Positions 1 to 9,064 of a DNA stretch of 64,000 bases are shown one piece after another. Source of the stretch: Histomonas meleagridis. Lineage: Eukaryota; Parabasalia; Tritrichomonadida; Dientamoebidae. The stretch spans positions 2,356,001 to 2,420,000 of the forward strand of contig WSYJ01000060.1 in the NCBI GenBank assembly GCA_020186115.1. The letters are read 5' to 3'. The notes beneath the pieces are model-generated. The model saw only the letters and a list, made by a program, of their open reading frames with translations. It was not told where the DNA came from and searched no databases. The translations under genes were made by a program, and so were the position numbers. Numbering within the stretch: position 1 is the stretch's first letter; every line of letters starts with the position of its first letter.

Positions 1-371
1 TTTCTAAATATTATTATGAATTCATAAATTTTGTAAATAATTTAATGTTATTTTCATAAACCATTAGTTCCGTGTTTTATTCTAAAAACCCCAGAAGAAA
101 AATTATGTTCATTAGAGGAAAAGAATTAATATATTTTATCCAATTTTGTCCATCTCAAATTCAAAGAAGTAAACAAGAATATGAAAATTTAAGGCACTGC
201 CACATCAAAACTTAGAAAATTTACATAAAGATTGCAATAGTTTTACAGTAATGCCGTTATATGATATTTAATTCAAAAATTAAAATAAATGAAAAAATGC
301 ATTTAAACATAAAAAATCAGTCATTAAAATATTTTATTTCTTAATTACAAATATTTACTTGTTAAACATTT
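1..371. other. AT-rich intergenic edge, no gene seen
   Basis: Very AT-rich with stops in all frames. It holds the 3' flank of the leftmost minus-strand gene. I see no RNA gene or repeat. Confidence 0.6.
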
Positions 372-968
372 TTACGAGAACATACAAACTTCTTTATTTT
401 TTCTGGTTTTTTTTTTAACCTTATCAGATTTGTCCAAAAAAACTTTAGCTGCTAGTTCGAAAACTGCATCCAAGTTGTATAGGATTTTAGAAGAACATTC
501 AACATAACCAGAAACCCCAATATTTTTCGATTCTTCTTCTCCCCTTTCTGTTCGAATTGGTTCTTCAATTCCACGATATTTATAGGGGTCATTTAAGTAT
601 TCATCTCTTAAGTCAGATTTTAATCCAACCAAAATGAAATTGATTGTAGAACAATAAACAGAAATGTCTGGAATGTATTTGCTTTTAATTGATTTCAAAG
701 AAGTTGGATCAACTAGAGAGAAACAAAGTAAAAAAATATCGGTTTTTGGATAATCCAGGCAACGAAAATGCATCCATTGATAATCACTACCCCGACTGGT
801 AATAGTCATATTGATATTGTAATTATTTATTGAAAAACTCTTATTATATTCTTCTTCAAATATCATTGGAACATATTCTCTTGGAAAAGTACCTTGCATG
901 TAAGTTGTGAACAGGCTTGATTTACCAACTCCCCCATCTCCCAAAAGAAGTGCTCTGCAATCCAACAT
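372..968 (-). CDS. Atypical Rho-family small GTPase
   Basis: A 198-residue Ras-superfamily protein that aligns with Rac/Rho without gaps to about residue 60. G1 is GDGGVGKSS (10-18). Switch I is EYVPMIFEE, the Rho-type sequence, but with Met at the position of the Mg-binding Thr35. The G3 box that should be DTAGQ (57-61) reads TSRGS, so the Asp57 and Gln61 equivalents are absent. G4 is LKSD and G5 is ECSSK. A Lys/Arg-rich stretch and a C-terminal CMFS (CAAX-like) predict prenylation and membrane attachment. Family knowledge: Rho proteins switch actin regulators and need the missing residues for Mg-GTP handling. Inference: this one hydrolyses GTP poorly or not at all, like Rnd-type proteins. 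Rho membership is well supported; the partner is unknown. The start is an ATG. Confidence 0.88.
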   Translation of the reverse strand: MLDCRALLLGDGGVGKSSLFTTYMQGTFPREYVPMIFEEEYNKSFSINNYNINMTITSRGSDYQWMHFRCLDYPKTDIFLLCFSLVDPTSLKSIKSKYIPDISVYCSTINFILVGLKSDLRDEYLNDPYKYRGIEEPIRTERGEEESKNIGVSGYVECSSKILYNLDAVFELAAKVFLDKSDKVKKKTRKNKEVCMFS

Positions 969-1087
969 TCCTTATGAGGGAAACCGTGGAATTTGAAAAT
1001 TTTATCGTAAAATGACATTTATTGAATGCTTTTTTCAATTTTTGTGGGCTTGAACCACCCCAACTTTAACGTATTGTGTCATTTTGG
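969..1087. promoter_or_regulatory. Bidirectional promoter, Rho-like / AMMECR1
   Basis: A 119-bp divergent spacer. For the plus-strand gene, TTAACGTA is followed by TCATTTT at 1079-1085, a match to the trichomonad initiator TCAYTW, ending 2 bp before the ATG. For the minus-strand gene, AACCGTG lies close to its ATG. Function is inferred from motif and position. Confidence 0.5.
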
Positions 1088-1666
1088 ATGGAAGCAACAA
1101 AAGAACTTTGTTATCTTTGCTGTGAAGCACTCGAAAATAAAGTTAAAAATGTGAATAACAATAAAATCTTAAATCTTATGGACCCAAATGAATCAAGGCA
1201 TTGTCCAATGTTCGTAACATGGAAAAAAGCAAATGGAGATCTCCGTGGATGCATAGGATGTTTTGGTGATTTGCCATTGGTTAAAGGATTATGCGATTAT
1301 GCTGTTATTGCAGGTACAAAAGATCATCGTTTTAAGCCAATAACCGAGGAAGAATTACCTAACTTGAAGTGCGCAATCTCCCTCTTACATAGCTTCGAAA
1401 AAGGAAAGGATGTTTTGGATTGGGAAGTCGGAGTTCATGGAATTCGTTTATTTATTGATGGTGGATATTCAGCAACATATCTTCCTGAGGTTGCTCAAGA
1501 GCAAAACTGGACAAAGGAAGAAACACTTTCTCACCTCGCTCGTAAAGCTGGTTTCTATGGAAATTTTGATCAATCCGTAATGAAGAAAGCCAAAATTGAA
1601 AGATACCAATCATCAAAGTGTTCTGTGAGCTGGTCAGAATATGAAAACTTCGTCCAAAGCCACTAA
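1088..1666 (+). CDS. AMMECR1-domain protein
   Basis: A 192-residue protein consisting almost entirely of the AMMECR1 domain. The hallmark LRGCIGCF, the family's most conserved motif, lies at about residues 51-58. It is followed by FKPITEEELPNLKCAIS and a C-terminal segment with HLARKAGF. AMMECR1 proteins occur in archaea, bacteria and eukaryotes. Their biochemical role is unresolved, though the conserved RGCIG pocket suggests an enzyme or ligand-binding protein. The reading frame runs four codons further upstream to a GTG, but the first ATG is at 1088 and the initiator-like TCATTTT lies just before it, so I place the start there with a 5' UTR of only a few bases. It is divergent from the Rho-like gene. 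Family assignment is firm. Confidence 0.9.
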   Translation: MEATKELCYLCCEALENKVKNVNNNKILNLMDPNESRHCPMFVTWKKANGDLRGCIGCFGDLPLVKGLCDYAVIAGTKDHRFKPITEEELPNLKCAISLLHSFEKGKDVLDWEVGVHGIRLFIDGGYSATYLPEVAQEQNWTKEETLSHLARKAGFYGNFDQSVMKKAKIERYQSSKCSVSWSEYENFVQSH

Positions 1667-1867
1667 TTCAGAATGTAAACGCTTTGCCTTCTCTTTTTAC
1701 TTTTAATTTTATGTATTGTAAATTAATTTACAGAATTCATATGAAAAGAAATTGAAATCTTAAAATGTTAAAAACGATTTTCAATCATTACATAGAATAA
1801 AATATATTTTCTATTAAGACTTAATTAAAATGTTAAATAACAAAAATTATTTAGAACTGTTTATTGG

Positions 1868-2995
1868 TTACAGCTCGTCGACTATTTCCTTGTTTAAGTA
1901 TTGCTTCATTTCTTCTCTGAACTGTTTAAGTATTGTTAATTCATTTCCTTTATATTTCAGCACATTTCCATTGAACGTGAATCTGATGTAATCCACTTCT
2001 TCAACTTTCCATATTTCAGCAGTAATATGAGAAGCGAATGGCGGTGGCGAACTAAGATCTAAATAACCCAATCCGACCATTATCGCAGCCAAAGTTACAT
2101 CGTGGCCGCTATACAAAGTAAACTTTTGTGTTTTCTTTCCTTCGTTTATTAAATCAATCTCATTAAACATTAGCTCAAATATCGGCTTCTCTGCAAGTGG
2201 CTTCATAAACTCAAAATATCCTTGCACAAAATACGCCGTGTCACTCATTAGCTCAGGAAAGATCGGATCAGTAATCTCACGTGGATATGGTTGGTTGTTA
2301 CAACGAAGGGTATTCATAAAGTCCCCAAGAAGAAACTTTTCAAGTGGATTTGTGAACGAAAGATTATAATATTTAACTAAAGTGTCTGCATTCGCATCAA
2401 AAAGTGATTCACGACGATGGGTCTCATCAGTGGCAATAAATTCAAGGGCCTTCTGTTTGAAGACTTCGTTCGCTAGCGCATGTGGGAATAAAGGTTCATC
2501 AGTAGAAGTTCCTGTGGTTACATTAATTGTTTCATCAGGAGTTTGAGGTGGATAAAGTCCATCAATAAAAGAAACACCGGATTCAATGCAGCGTGGAATA
2601 TATGATGAACGAAGATAAATTTCATTGGAATCATATTCTGAAGATAATAAATGTGTCTCATCAATAAGATAATTTCTGTAGGATTGTCCAAGCTTTTGAA
2701 GTTGTTCAGACCCGAGATCTAATAAAGAACCATCTGTACAAGAAGGTAAGAAAGAATGATTAATTGAAGAATTAAATTTGAAATCTGTTAAAACTCCATT
2801 AACTAATGGAATTCTATAATTCCTGGTTAAATAATTTTCGCCACAACGCCATTCATAGTCAATATCAGTTCTTTCCCAATGTTGATATGGAACTCTAGCT
2901 CCATGACGAACAAAAAGGAATAAAGAAATGAGCGTCGCATTGGGAACCACTGTTGGCGCTCTAAATGGGGATGTGCATGGCATATCAAAACCCAT
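1868..2995 (-). CDS. Histidine acid phosphatase, no clear signal peptide
   Basis: A 375-residue member of histidine phosphatase clade 2 (acid phosphatase/phytase). The catalytic RHGARVP is at residues 30-36, with the phospho-accepting His31. The proton-donor motif SGHD places the second active-site pair at about H298-D299. These enzymes hydrolyse phosphomonoesters at acid pH and are usually secreted or lysosomal. The N-terminus before RHG is short. Its hydrophobic stretch is the first core strand, so I see no obvious signal peptide. An in-frame TGA lies three codons upstream of the ATG, so the start is secure. It is divergent from a second, diverged paralog 530 bp away, suggesting an old inverted duplication. 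Confidence 0.92.
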   Translation of the reverse strand: MGFDMPCTSPFRAPTVVPNATLISLFLFVRHGARVPYQHWERTDIDYEWRCGENYLTRNYRIPLVNGVLTDFKFNSSINHSFLPSCTDGSLLDLGSEQLQKLGQSYRNYLIDETHLLSSEYDSNEIYLRSSYIPRCIESGVSFIDGLYPPQTPDETINVTTGTSTDEPLFPHALANEVFKQKALEFIATDETHRRESLFDANADTLVKYYNLSFTNPLEKFLLGDFMNTLRCNNQPYPREITDPIFPELMSDTAYFVQGYFEFMKPLAEKPIFELMFNEIDLINEGKKTQKFTLYSGHDVTLAAIMVGLGYLDLSSPPPFASHITAEIWKVEEVDYIRFTFNGNVLKYKGNELTILKQFREEMKQYLNKEIVDEL

Positions 2996-3525
2996 TTTTT
3001 TAGATCAAGAACGTTTGTTTTAGCGTAATTCGCTCAGAATTTTTTGAATGCTAATTTAGTCAATTCATCAAACCGGAACGTCGCAACAAAAATCAAGTTC
3101 GCTTAATTCACGGTGCAGTAACTCATTTTGACTTCTATATTCTCAATATGAATCAAGCATTTTTTCTGTGATAAATCATAAAAAACCAAAATATCATATT
3201 TATATCATCAATGTCTAACAAATTTTTACACAGGATATGAAAAAGAAATTTCAACAATTTGCTGTGGTTGTTGTAATAGTAACTTAATGCATTGTAAATT
3301 TTACTGTTAATTAGAAAATTATTCATTTAATTTCACTTTAAAATATATTTGTTATGCTGATTGAGTTCTTTTTTCTAAAGTTAGGTTAGTTATATTTTTC
3401 TCTTTATATTAAAACATGTTTCTGTAATGAAAACTGTGTGTATGATTTCCTTGAAGGAGGCAAAACGATCAATTTTAACTGAATTTTTGGTCAATTGAAC
3501 CAAAAAAACTCCATTCCTTATCAGC
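2996..3525. promoter_or_regulatory. Divergent spacer between two acid phosphatase genes
   Basis: 530 bp with no gene. Close to the minus-strand start is CAAACGTTC, a Myb-element-like match. At about 3039-3053, TTTTTTGAATGC is related to a motif seen upstream of other genes here. The plus-strand side holds AAAACGATC at about 3462. The rest is AT-rich without visible structure. Confidence 0.35.
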
Positions 3526-4710
3526 ATGTTATGGACTTGTTTTTGGTTATTCTCTTTTTCATTTGACAAACACTGGTGCGAGCCCCCTCTTTTGAAATAT
3601 CGAGATCGAGATGATGCTGATTTAATTATGGTTCAATTAATCACACGGCATGGAGCACGAACTCCTTTACATATTTCGCCTGCTTTCTCAAATATATGGA
3701 GATGTAATTATTCAGAATACAAATTGTTCTTAGGTTCTAAACCAATGAAAATACATGTATCATATGGTGATTCAATTTTTTTAGGTGATTGCCATGTAGG
3801 CCAATTAATTGACAAAGGCGCGGAAGATCTTACTCGACTAGGAGAACATCTTAACAAAATTTATATTCAACAAAAGAAATTTCTTCCATCTCAATACAAC
3901 CCTTCAATAGCCAAATTTAGATCAACCCTTACACATCGCACCCTTCATTCTACCATGTCTTTTATTCATGGTTTTTATCCATCTGATCCAAAAGTTGTAA
4001 TCGAAGTTTCCGAAAAGTATCTTGATCCATGGCGTCGTTCTTCACAGATATGCCCTATGCTTAAAGAGCGAATTGAAGAAGTTCGTAATAGTGCTGAGTA
4101 CAAATCCACATTTGCAAAAAATCTTTCCACACTTGAAGAAGCTGCTAAAGTTATTGGTTCCAAAACTAAGTCTGCACCAGATATTGTAATGGCTGCTCGT
4201 TGTAACAGCAAAAATCTTCCATCATCAAATTCGTCATTTTCTGAAGCTTTGTTCGATGCTGCTGCTATCGTCAAAGCACACCAGCAAAGATATGTTTTTG
4301 GTTCGCCTAAAGTTTTCCCATTAATGTTTTCATTTCCAGCTGGCGAAATGACGAATGCAATGATTGACAGATATAATGGGAATACATCACTCAGATTCAT
4401 ACATTGGTCTGCACATGATGGAAATATATTCGGATTTCTCGGATATTTAGGCGTTCAATTTGATAAGCTTCCACCATATGGTTCTTATATAATCGTTGAA
4501 CTTTGGAAGTTCAGACGATCAAATGATTTCTTTATTCGAATAATATATAATGGGAAAGTGATGAAACTCCCGAGATTCGGCAATACGAAGTATATTTTGT
4601 TTGAAGACTTTATAAACTTCGTTTCAAAAAATATACCTGATTTGAAAAATGATTGCAAATTTGATTTAGAAAAGTTTAAAAAGGCAAGTGTTTTTAATAC
4701 GGATGAATAG
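3526..4710 (+). CDS. Histidine acid phosphatase, probably secreted
   Basis: A 394-residue paralog of the neighbouring phosphatase. TRHGARTP places the catalytic His at residue 42. SAHD at about 296-298 carries the second catalytic His and Asp. The first 15 or so residues (MLWTCFWLFSFSF) are strongly hydrophobic and look like a short signal peptide. There is no later membrane segment, so secretion or delivery to an acidic vesicle is likely (inference). Sequence outside the motifs has diverged strongly from the partner gene. It is convergent with the COMM-domain gene, with 30 bp between the two stop codons. Both catalytic motifs are intact, so it should be active. Confidence 0.92.
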   Translation: MLWTCFWLFSFSFDKHWCEPPLLKYRDRDDADLIMVQLITRHGARTPLHISPAFSNIWRCNYSEYKLFLGSKPMKIHVSYGDSIFLGDCHVGQLIDKGAEDLTRLGEHLNKIYIQQKKFLPSQYNPSIAKFRSTLTHRTLHSTMSFIHGFYPSDPKVVIEVSEKYLDPWRRSSQICPMLKERIEEVRNSAEYKSTFAKNLSTLEEAAKVIGSKTKSAPDIVMAARCNSKNLPSSNSSFSEALFDAAAIVKAHQQRYVFGSPKVFPLMFSFPAGEMTNAMIDRYNGNTSLRFIHWSAHDGNIFGFLGYLGVQFDKLPPYGSYIIVELWKFRRSNDFFIRIIYNGKVMKLPRFGNTKYILFEDFINFVSKNIPDLKNDCKFDLEKFKKASVFNTDE

Positions 4711-4713
4711 AGT

Positions 4714-4750
4714 AAATGTTTTTTAAAGTTTAAAAATCTTTTAAACATTT
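4714..4750. terminator. Inverted repeat at the convergent 3' ends
   Basis: AAATGTTT at 4714-4721 and AAACATTT at 4743-4750 could pair across the gap between two convergent stop codons. A shared 3'-end processing role is only a guess. The second gene's stop reads TAAA, the form that doubles as a poly(A) signal in trichomonads. Confidence 0.25.
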
Positions 4751-5022
4751 AATGTGAACAAATAATTCGACTCAAGTTTGTGGAGGGAATGAAGAGCTTC
4801 AGAAATCCTAAACCTGAGATCATGGAAAGCTTTGATACTTAGTTCAATAGTTTTATATGTTCCATTTGAAAGGCCGACGCGCATTATTACAAAAGGTTGC
4901 ATTACTCTAGTAACAGATGATGATGATAAAATCACATCAACACGCCATGAGAGAGAAGTTAGTGTTGGAGCAGATAATAGTTTTTCAGCTTCGTCTGCAG
5001 TTGTAGAAACTTTTAGGCTCAT
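4741..5022 (-). CDS. COMM-domain-only protein
   Basis: A 93-residue protein. Residues from about 24 to the end match the COMM domain pattern: LSWRVDV, then a serine run, MQPFVIMRVGL, and a C-terminal helix with FHDLRFRISEALHSLHKLE. COMMD proteins form the Commander endosomal recycling complex. Most members have an N-terminal helical domain, while COMMD6 is nearly COMM-only, which fits this length. The frame stays open 24 codons further upstream to a TTG, but the first ATG is at 5022. AAACCGTTAT about 30 bp upstream looks like a promoter motif. It is divergent from the TKL kinase. I rate the domain call as likely, from pattern only; it is short and could be missed by automated annotation. Confidence 0.72.
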   Translation of the reverse strand: MSLKVSTTADEAEKLLSAPTLTSLSWRVDVILSSSSVTRVMQPFVIMRVGLSNGTYKTIELSIKAFHDLRFRISEALHSLHKLESNYLFTLNV

Positions 5023-5142
5023 TGGTGCAAAGGGTAAAAATATCCCACACAAACCGTTATAACTACCATAAATCCATTGAAAAAATGTATACAACCGTTT
5101 TACGATAGAATATTATTTTTTATTAACGGTCGCTAGAATCAA
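5023..5142. promoter_or_regulatory. Bidirectional promoter, COMM protein / TKL kinase
   Basis: A 120-bp divergent spacer with three AACGGT/ACCGTT-type motifs: AAACCGTTAT near 5051, CAACCGTTTTACG near 5092 and TTAACGGTCGC near 5124. The motifs occur in both orientations, as expected for a shared control region. Confidence 0.5.
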
Positions 5143-7539
5143 ATGGAAGTTTCATCCCTCGTTGGCAGGGAACTTTCCAAAGTTGCACAAGAAATCGAGT
5201 TCTTTGTAAACTCAGCAGTTGCCAATCAAAAGAAACTTCAATATGCGGTTTCTCAACTCAGATTATTTGCGCGTGCATTTAATTTAAGATTTCCAAGGCT
5301 GAGTCCATTAACTCAAAAACAAATCCAAGCAGCAGATGGAATTGTTAAAAATGCAAGTAAATTAAAATCAATAATTAGTCAAAACATGTCAAATTGTTGG
5401 GCGAATTCAGTTATTAGCAACTCTTCTTCTGCTGTTGCAGCTGAGGTTTGTGAAATTATTCGAAGGTTAAATGCCGAAGCTTCAATTCTTGATCCTGAAG
5501 ATTCTCATTTCTTTGATCCAGCAGATCCAAAATGGCTTCAGCTACATCTTTTCGATCTTCATTCCATACATACTTCATTTAAAAGTTTTTTAGAGGGAGA
5601 AAATAATTCAATTTCAAGTAATATTCAAACAATAATTAAATCTAGACTTCAAAGTATTGATAATTTCATCAAAGAATATGAACGAGAAAGTATTGTTCCT
5701 CCAAATATTGTATTCACACCAATTCCAATTCATTACAAAACATGGACATTAGATGTTAATGATATTATTGAAGAGAAACAAATTGGTAGTGGAGTATCTT
5801 CGAATGTTTTTTATGGTACATTAAAATCTACCAAAGAGAAAGTTGCAATCAAAAAATTTAAATACAAATTAACAGGATCAAGATTTAGATCTTTTCAACG
5901 TGAAGTTACTACTTTAGCAACCACTATTCATGATACGCTTTTAAGGTTTATAGGTGTAACTGAAACTCCACCTTATTGTATTGTTACTGAATGGATGCCT
6001 GGAGGTAATCTTTATAATGAGCTTCATAAAAGGAAAAAACTAACGCCAACACAACTTACAATAGTTGCTTATGATATTGCTCGAGGTATGAACTTTCTAC
6101 ATAAACATCAAATCATTCATCGTGATTTGAAATCCCTTAACGTTCTCCTTGACGATAAGGGTCGCGCCAAGATATGTGATTTTGGTTCATCTAAAAAATT
6201 CGGGAAAACAGAAATTATGACCGTCAACGTAGGTACACCTTATTGGATGGCCCCGGAACTTCTTTCTGGTCATCAAAATTATGATACTAAAGTTGATGTT
6301 TATTCATATGGAATTGTTTTATGGGAAATACTTTTTCATAAGACTCCATATAATGGTTGTGATCATTTAGAAGTCATACATTCAGTACTTGACAATGATG
6401 CTCGACCTTCATTTCCAGGAATTTGGTTTCCAGAAGAACTCGAAGATCTCATTAATTCATGCTGGGAACGAGATCCACGTAATCGCCCGACCTTTTCCAC
6501 TATTCTGAAGCTTTTCCAAACTGGTAAAATCTATTTTCCTGGAACTGATATTTCCTTATTTTTACAACATGTCCAAGAAACCCAAAGTACTGATGACAAA
6601 GATTCACTCCAGATCCAAGAGCTCTTACAACGATCCGATGTTACACTTGAAGATTTTTCGTATACGATAAATAATAGTTCAATACCCAACGATTACTTAG
6701 AAGAAACATGGAACAAGTTAGAGACTTTCCAAGCAAGCCCAAATTTACCCTTACTTTCTTTATGTTATTCCAAATTTCTTACCACTGGTAAAGCATTTCA
6801 AGCATCCGAACGCTTACGTTCATTTCCTCGAGGACAAATCAGCAAAGAAATCATTGTCAAGTTTCTATCTAATGTACCTACAGGCAATGAAGAGCTTGAT
6901 GAGAATCTTCTTATTATCTCATGTAAGAATAACATGACAGAAGAAGCGTTAATACATTCGTTATCTATTCGGCACACTATCCTTTGTTTAGAAACGTTAA
7001 CACGAGGGAGCATTAAAAGTGAATATAAATCATCGATCATTGCTCGCTGTATCTTAAGTTTAAGTAATGATGAAAATGATAACTTAAAAATATCATCGTT
7101 ACGATGTTTGATATCGATGAAAGAGACGAAAAACATTTCGCTTAAATTAATTACGAATATGTTAATACAAACGAAAAATGTTTTGTTGAAAAATGTGATT
7201 TATTTGGTGATATATCAAATGATTAATGAAAACGTGAAATTTAATATCGATTTCATCGATTGGTTAATATCATTCGATGATAACTCGAAATTAGCAATTA
7301 AAATAATTGCAAAAATGTGTAAAATAGAAGAAATAGCAAAAGTGATGTTGAAGAGATTCCAAAGCGGATTCTATGAAATGACTTACGAAGTGGTAATAGA
7401 AATATTTAAAGTAATCGCTGTGGAGAATAAAATGTTAAAAAACGAACTAAAAGTGGTGCTGGAGAAGTTCAGGAAAATCGCTTTGGATGACTACTTGGAG
7501 GAGGTGGAGAAAATAGAGATATATTTGGAAGGCGAATAA
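5143..7539 (+). CDS. TKL-type protein kinase with helical C-terminal half
   Basis: A 798-residue protein. Residues 1-200 form a helical N-terminal region like those of trichomonad TKL kinases. The kinase domain covers about 207-460. The glycine loop is IGSGVSSNVFYG (from 214), the lysine lies in VAIKKF (about K237), the catalytic loop HRDLKSLN begins at 326, DFG is at 346 and GTPYWMAPELL marks the activation segment. The HRDLKSLN form and overall motifs point to the tyrosine-kinase-like group, with Ser/Thr specificity expected. Residues 470-798 look all-helical, perhaps armadillo/HEAT-like. All catalytic residues are present. Substrates are unknown. Its last codons and 3' flank are duplicated in tandem just downstream. 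Confidence 0.93.
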   Translation: MEVSSLVGRELSKVAQEIEFFVNSAVANQKKLQYAVSQLRLFARAFNLRFPRLSPLTQKQIQAADGIVKNASKLKSIISQNMSNCWANSVISNSSSAVAAEVCEIIRRLNAEASILDPEDSHFFDPADPKWLQLHLFDLHSIHTSFKSFLEGENNSISSNIQTIIKSRLQSIDNFIKEYERESIVPPNIVFTPIPIHYKTWTLDVNDIIEEKQIGSGVSSNVFYGTLKSTKEKVAIKKFKYKLTGSRFRSFQREVTTLATTIHDTLLRFIGVTETPPYCIVTEWMPGGNLYNELHKRKKLTPTQLTIVAYDIARGMNFLHKHQIIHRDLKSLNVLLDDKGRAKICDFGSSKKFGKTEIMTVNVGTPYWMAPELLSGHQNYDTKVDVYSYGIVLWEILFHKTPYNGCDHLEVIHSVLDNDARPSFPGIWFPEELEDLINSCWERDPRNRPTFSTILKLFQTGKIYFPGTDISLFLQHVQETQSTDDKDSLQIQELLQRSDVTLEDFSYTINNSSIPNDYLEETWNKLETFQASPNLPLLSLCYSKFLTTGKAFQASERLRSFPRGQISKEIIVKFLSNVPTGNEELDENLLIISCKNNMTEEALIHSLSIRHTILCLETLTRGSIKSEYKSSIIARCILSLSNDENDNLKISSLRCLISMKETKNISLKLITNMLIQTKNVLLKNVIYLVIYQMINENVKFNIDFIDWLISFDDNSKLAIKIIAKMCKIEEIAKVMLKRFQSGFYEMTYEVVIEIFKVIAVENKMLKNELKVVLEKFRKIALDDYLEEVEKIEIYLEGE

Positions 7540-7801
7540 ATTTATGTGTATTATTTTATTATGTAAAAATTATTTGTTATAAATATATATTTGAAGTAAA
7601 ATGTTTTCATATATTAATATAGAATTTTAATTTATGAATAGTAATTACATAATATTTAATATAGAAAATCAATTTGGATGAATACTTGGAAAAAGTGGAG
7701 AAAATAGAGAAATATTTGGAAGGCGAATAAATTTATGTGTATTATTTTATTATGTAAAAATTATATGTTATAAATATATATTTGAAGTAAAATGTTTTCA
7801 T
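7484..7801. repeat. Tandem duplication of the kinase 3' end, period 191 bp
   Basis: The last codons of the kinase gene, its stop and the following 70 bp recur 191 bp downstream. GGCGAATAA is at 7531 and again at 7722. The copies differ by a few substitutions. The second copy has no upstream reading frame, so it is a non-coding relic and a possible alternative 3' end. Confidence 0.85.
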
Positions 7802-8539
7802 GTTCGTTTTAATATCCAATTCTATATGCAAAATAATAATTATTAATAATTCTGTTTATTTATATTAATAAAATTTAAAAGTATGTTAAATAACGATATT
7901 TCTTTGACAATTTATTTTCTATCAATTGTTTATTGTTCAGACAAAAATAATTTCATCATAAAGACATTTTTTTTATGAAATCATTAAATTTGAATTATTA
8001 ACTCCAGCATATATAATGTTAAACCTTACTTATGATTTTACTTAGCTCATTATTGATATTTATTGAGATAGGGGATAAGAAATATATATTTATGATTATT
8101 TGGTTAAGACTACATTAAAAATATTGCTAACTTAAATTTGTAAACTGTTGTAAAATTGGAACTCGAAATAAAAAATGTTTAATGTTAAGATAGGATGATA
8201 ATATATAAAAATTGTTGGATTTCGATTGAAAAATAAATTTTATGAGTTGTTTAGATAAAAACGTTTGAGAATCCTATACGAATGTTAAAAAAATTTATGT
8301 TTTTATTTATTGAAATTTGTGTTACGTTGAGTTCGATATGTTATGGTTAAAATGTAAAGTCTTTCTGGATTTGATTTCTGTCGAATTCTGATAAAGCACT
8401 GATTAAAAATGTTAAATTAGGTTGAAATAATGAAATTAATGGATATTTAATGTTTTGGTATTCAATTCATTCATTCCAAATATAAAACAATATTCAGAAC
8501 TCATAAAACATCGTTTAAAATAATTATATTTTTTTACTG
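7802..8539. other. Intergenic, no gene seen
   Basis: AT-rich with no long ORF, no RNA gene I recognise and no obvious repeat. It contains the promoter of the Myb gene. AAACATCGTTTAAAAT about 30 bp before the ATG is the best motif. Confidence 0.5.
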
Positions 8540-9064
8540 ATGCTATATGAATCTGATTATCATTTTAAGAATGTGAAACGAAAATTTTCCGAAGAAGAAG
8601 ATCGGATTATAATTGATATGGTTTGCAAGCATGGAATACATTACTGGAAACAAATAGCAAAGGTAATTGGAAGAAGAACTGCAAGACAATGTAGAGAACG
8701 TTGGAAGCATTATCTTTCCCCTGGAATTGATTCAAGTCCTTGGACGCCAGAAGAAGATGAAATCCTTAAAAAGAGTTATATAAAAATTGGTCCAAAATGG
8801 TCAATCATAAGGGAATCATTACCAGGCAGAACTGATGTAAATATAAAAAATCGCTATGCGTTGCTATTAAGAAGATTAAGAAAAGCAGAAAGAAGGAAAG
8901 ATATTTTCAATGAAAAAAAGCAGCAGAATTCCAAACACACTGATTCCCAGGATATTTATCATATCTTTCGTGATTTGGAAAATACAATTAGTAGCACCGA
9001 TCCATTCTCAATTACGTTTGAAGAATTTAGTGATATTATAAATTCTTCATTTCAACAACCATAA
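8540..9064 (+). CDS. R2R3 Myb-like DNA-binding protein
   Basis: A 174-residue protein with two tandem Myb repeats. The first is at about 14-61 (KFSEEEDRIIIDMV, then QCRERWKHYL). The second is at about 66-113 (PWTPEEDEILKK, then NIKNRYALLLRR). The first Trp of repeat one is replaced by Phe, a common change. The third helices carry the DNA-contacting RQCRERW and VNIKNRY forms. The C-terminal 60 residues are charged and low in complexity. In trichomonads, small Myb proteins bind promoter elements related to AACGAT/AACGTT, and such motifs are common in this window, so it may be a promoter-binding factor (inference). The start is the first ATG of the frame. Confidence 0.93.
   Translation: MLYESDYHFKNVKRKFSEEEDRIIIDMVCKHGIHYWKQIAKVIGRRTARQCRERWKHYLSPGIDSSPWTPEEDEILKKSYIKIGPKWSIIRESLPGRTDVNIKNRYALLLRRLRKAERRKDIFNEKKQQNSKHTDSQDIYHIFRDLENTISSTDPFSITFEEFSDIINSSFQQP

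Noticed and set aside
3975-4400. 141-codon minus-strand ORF inside the second acid phosphatase
   Set aside because: Antisense of a gene with both catalytic motifs, and no recognisable domain.
4832-5062. 76-codon plus-strand ORF upstream of the kinase
   Set aside because: Antisense of the COMM-domain protein, which has the better protein pattern and promoter position.
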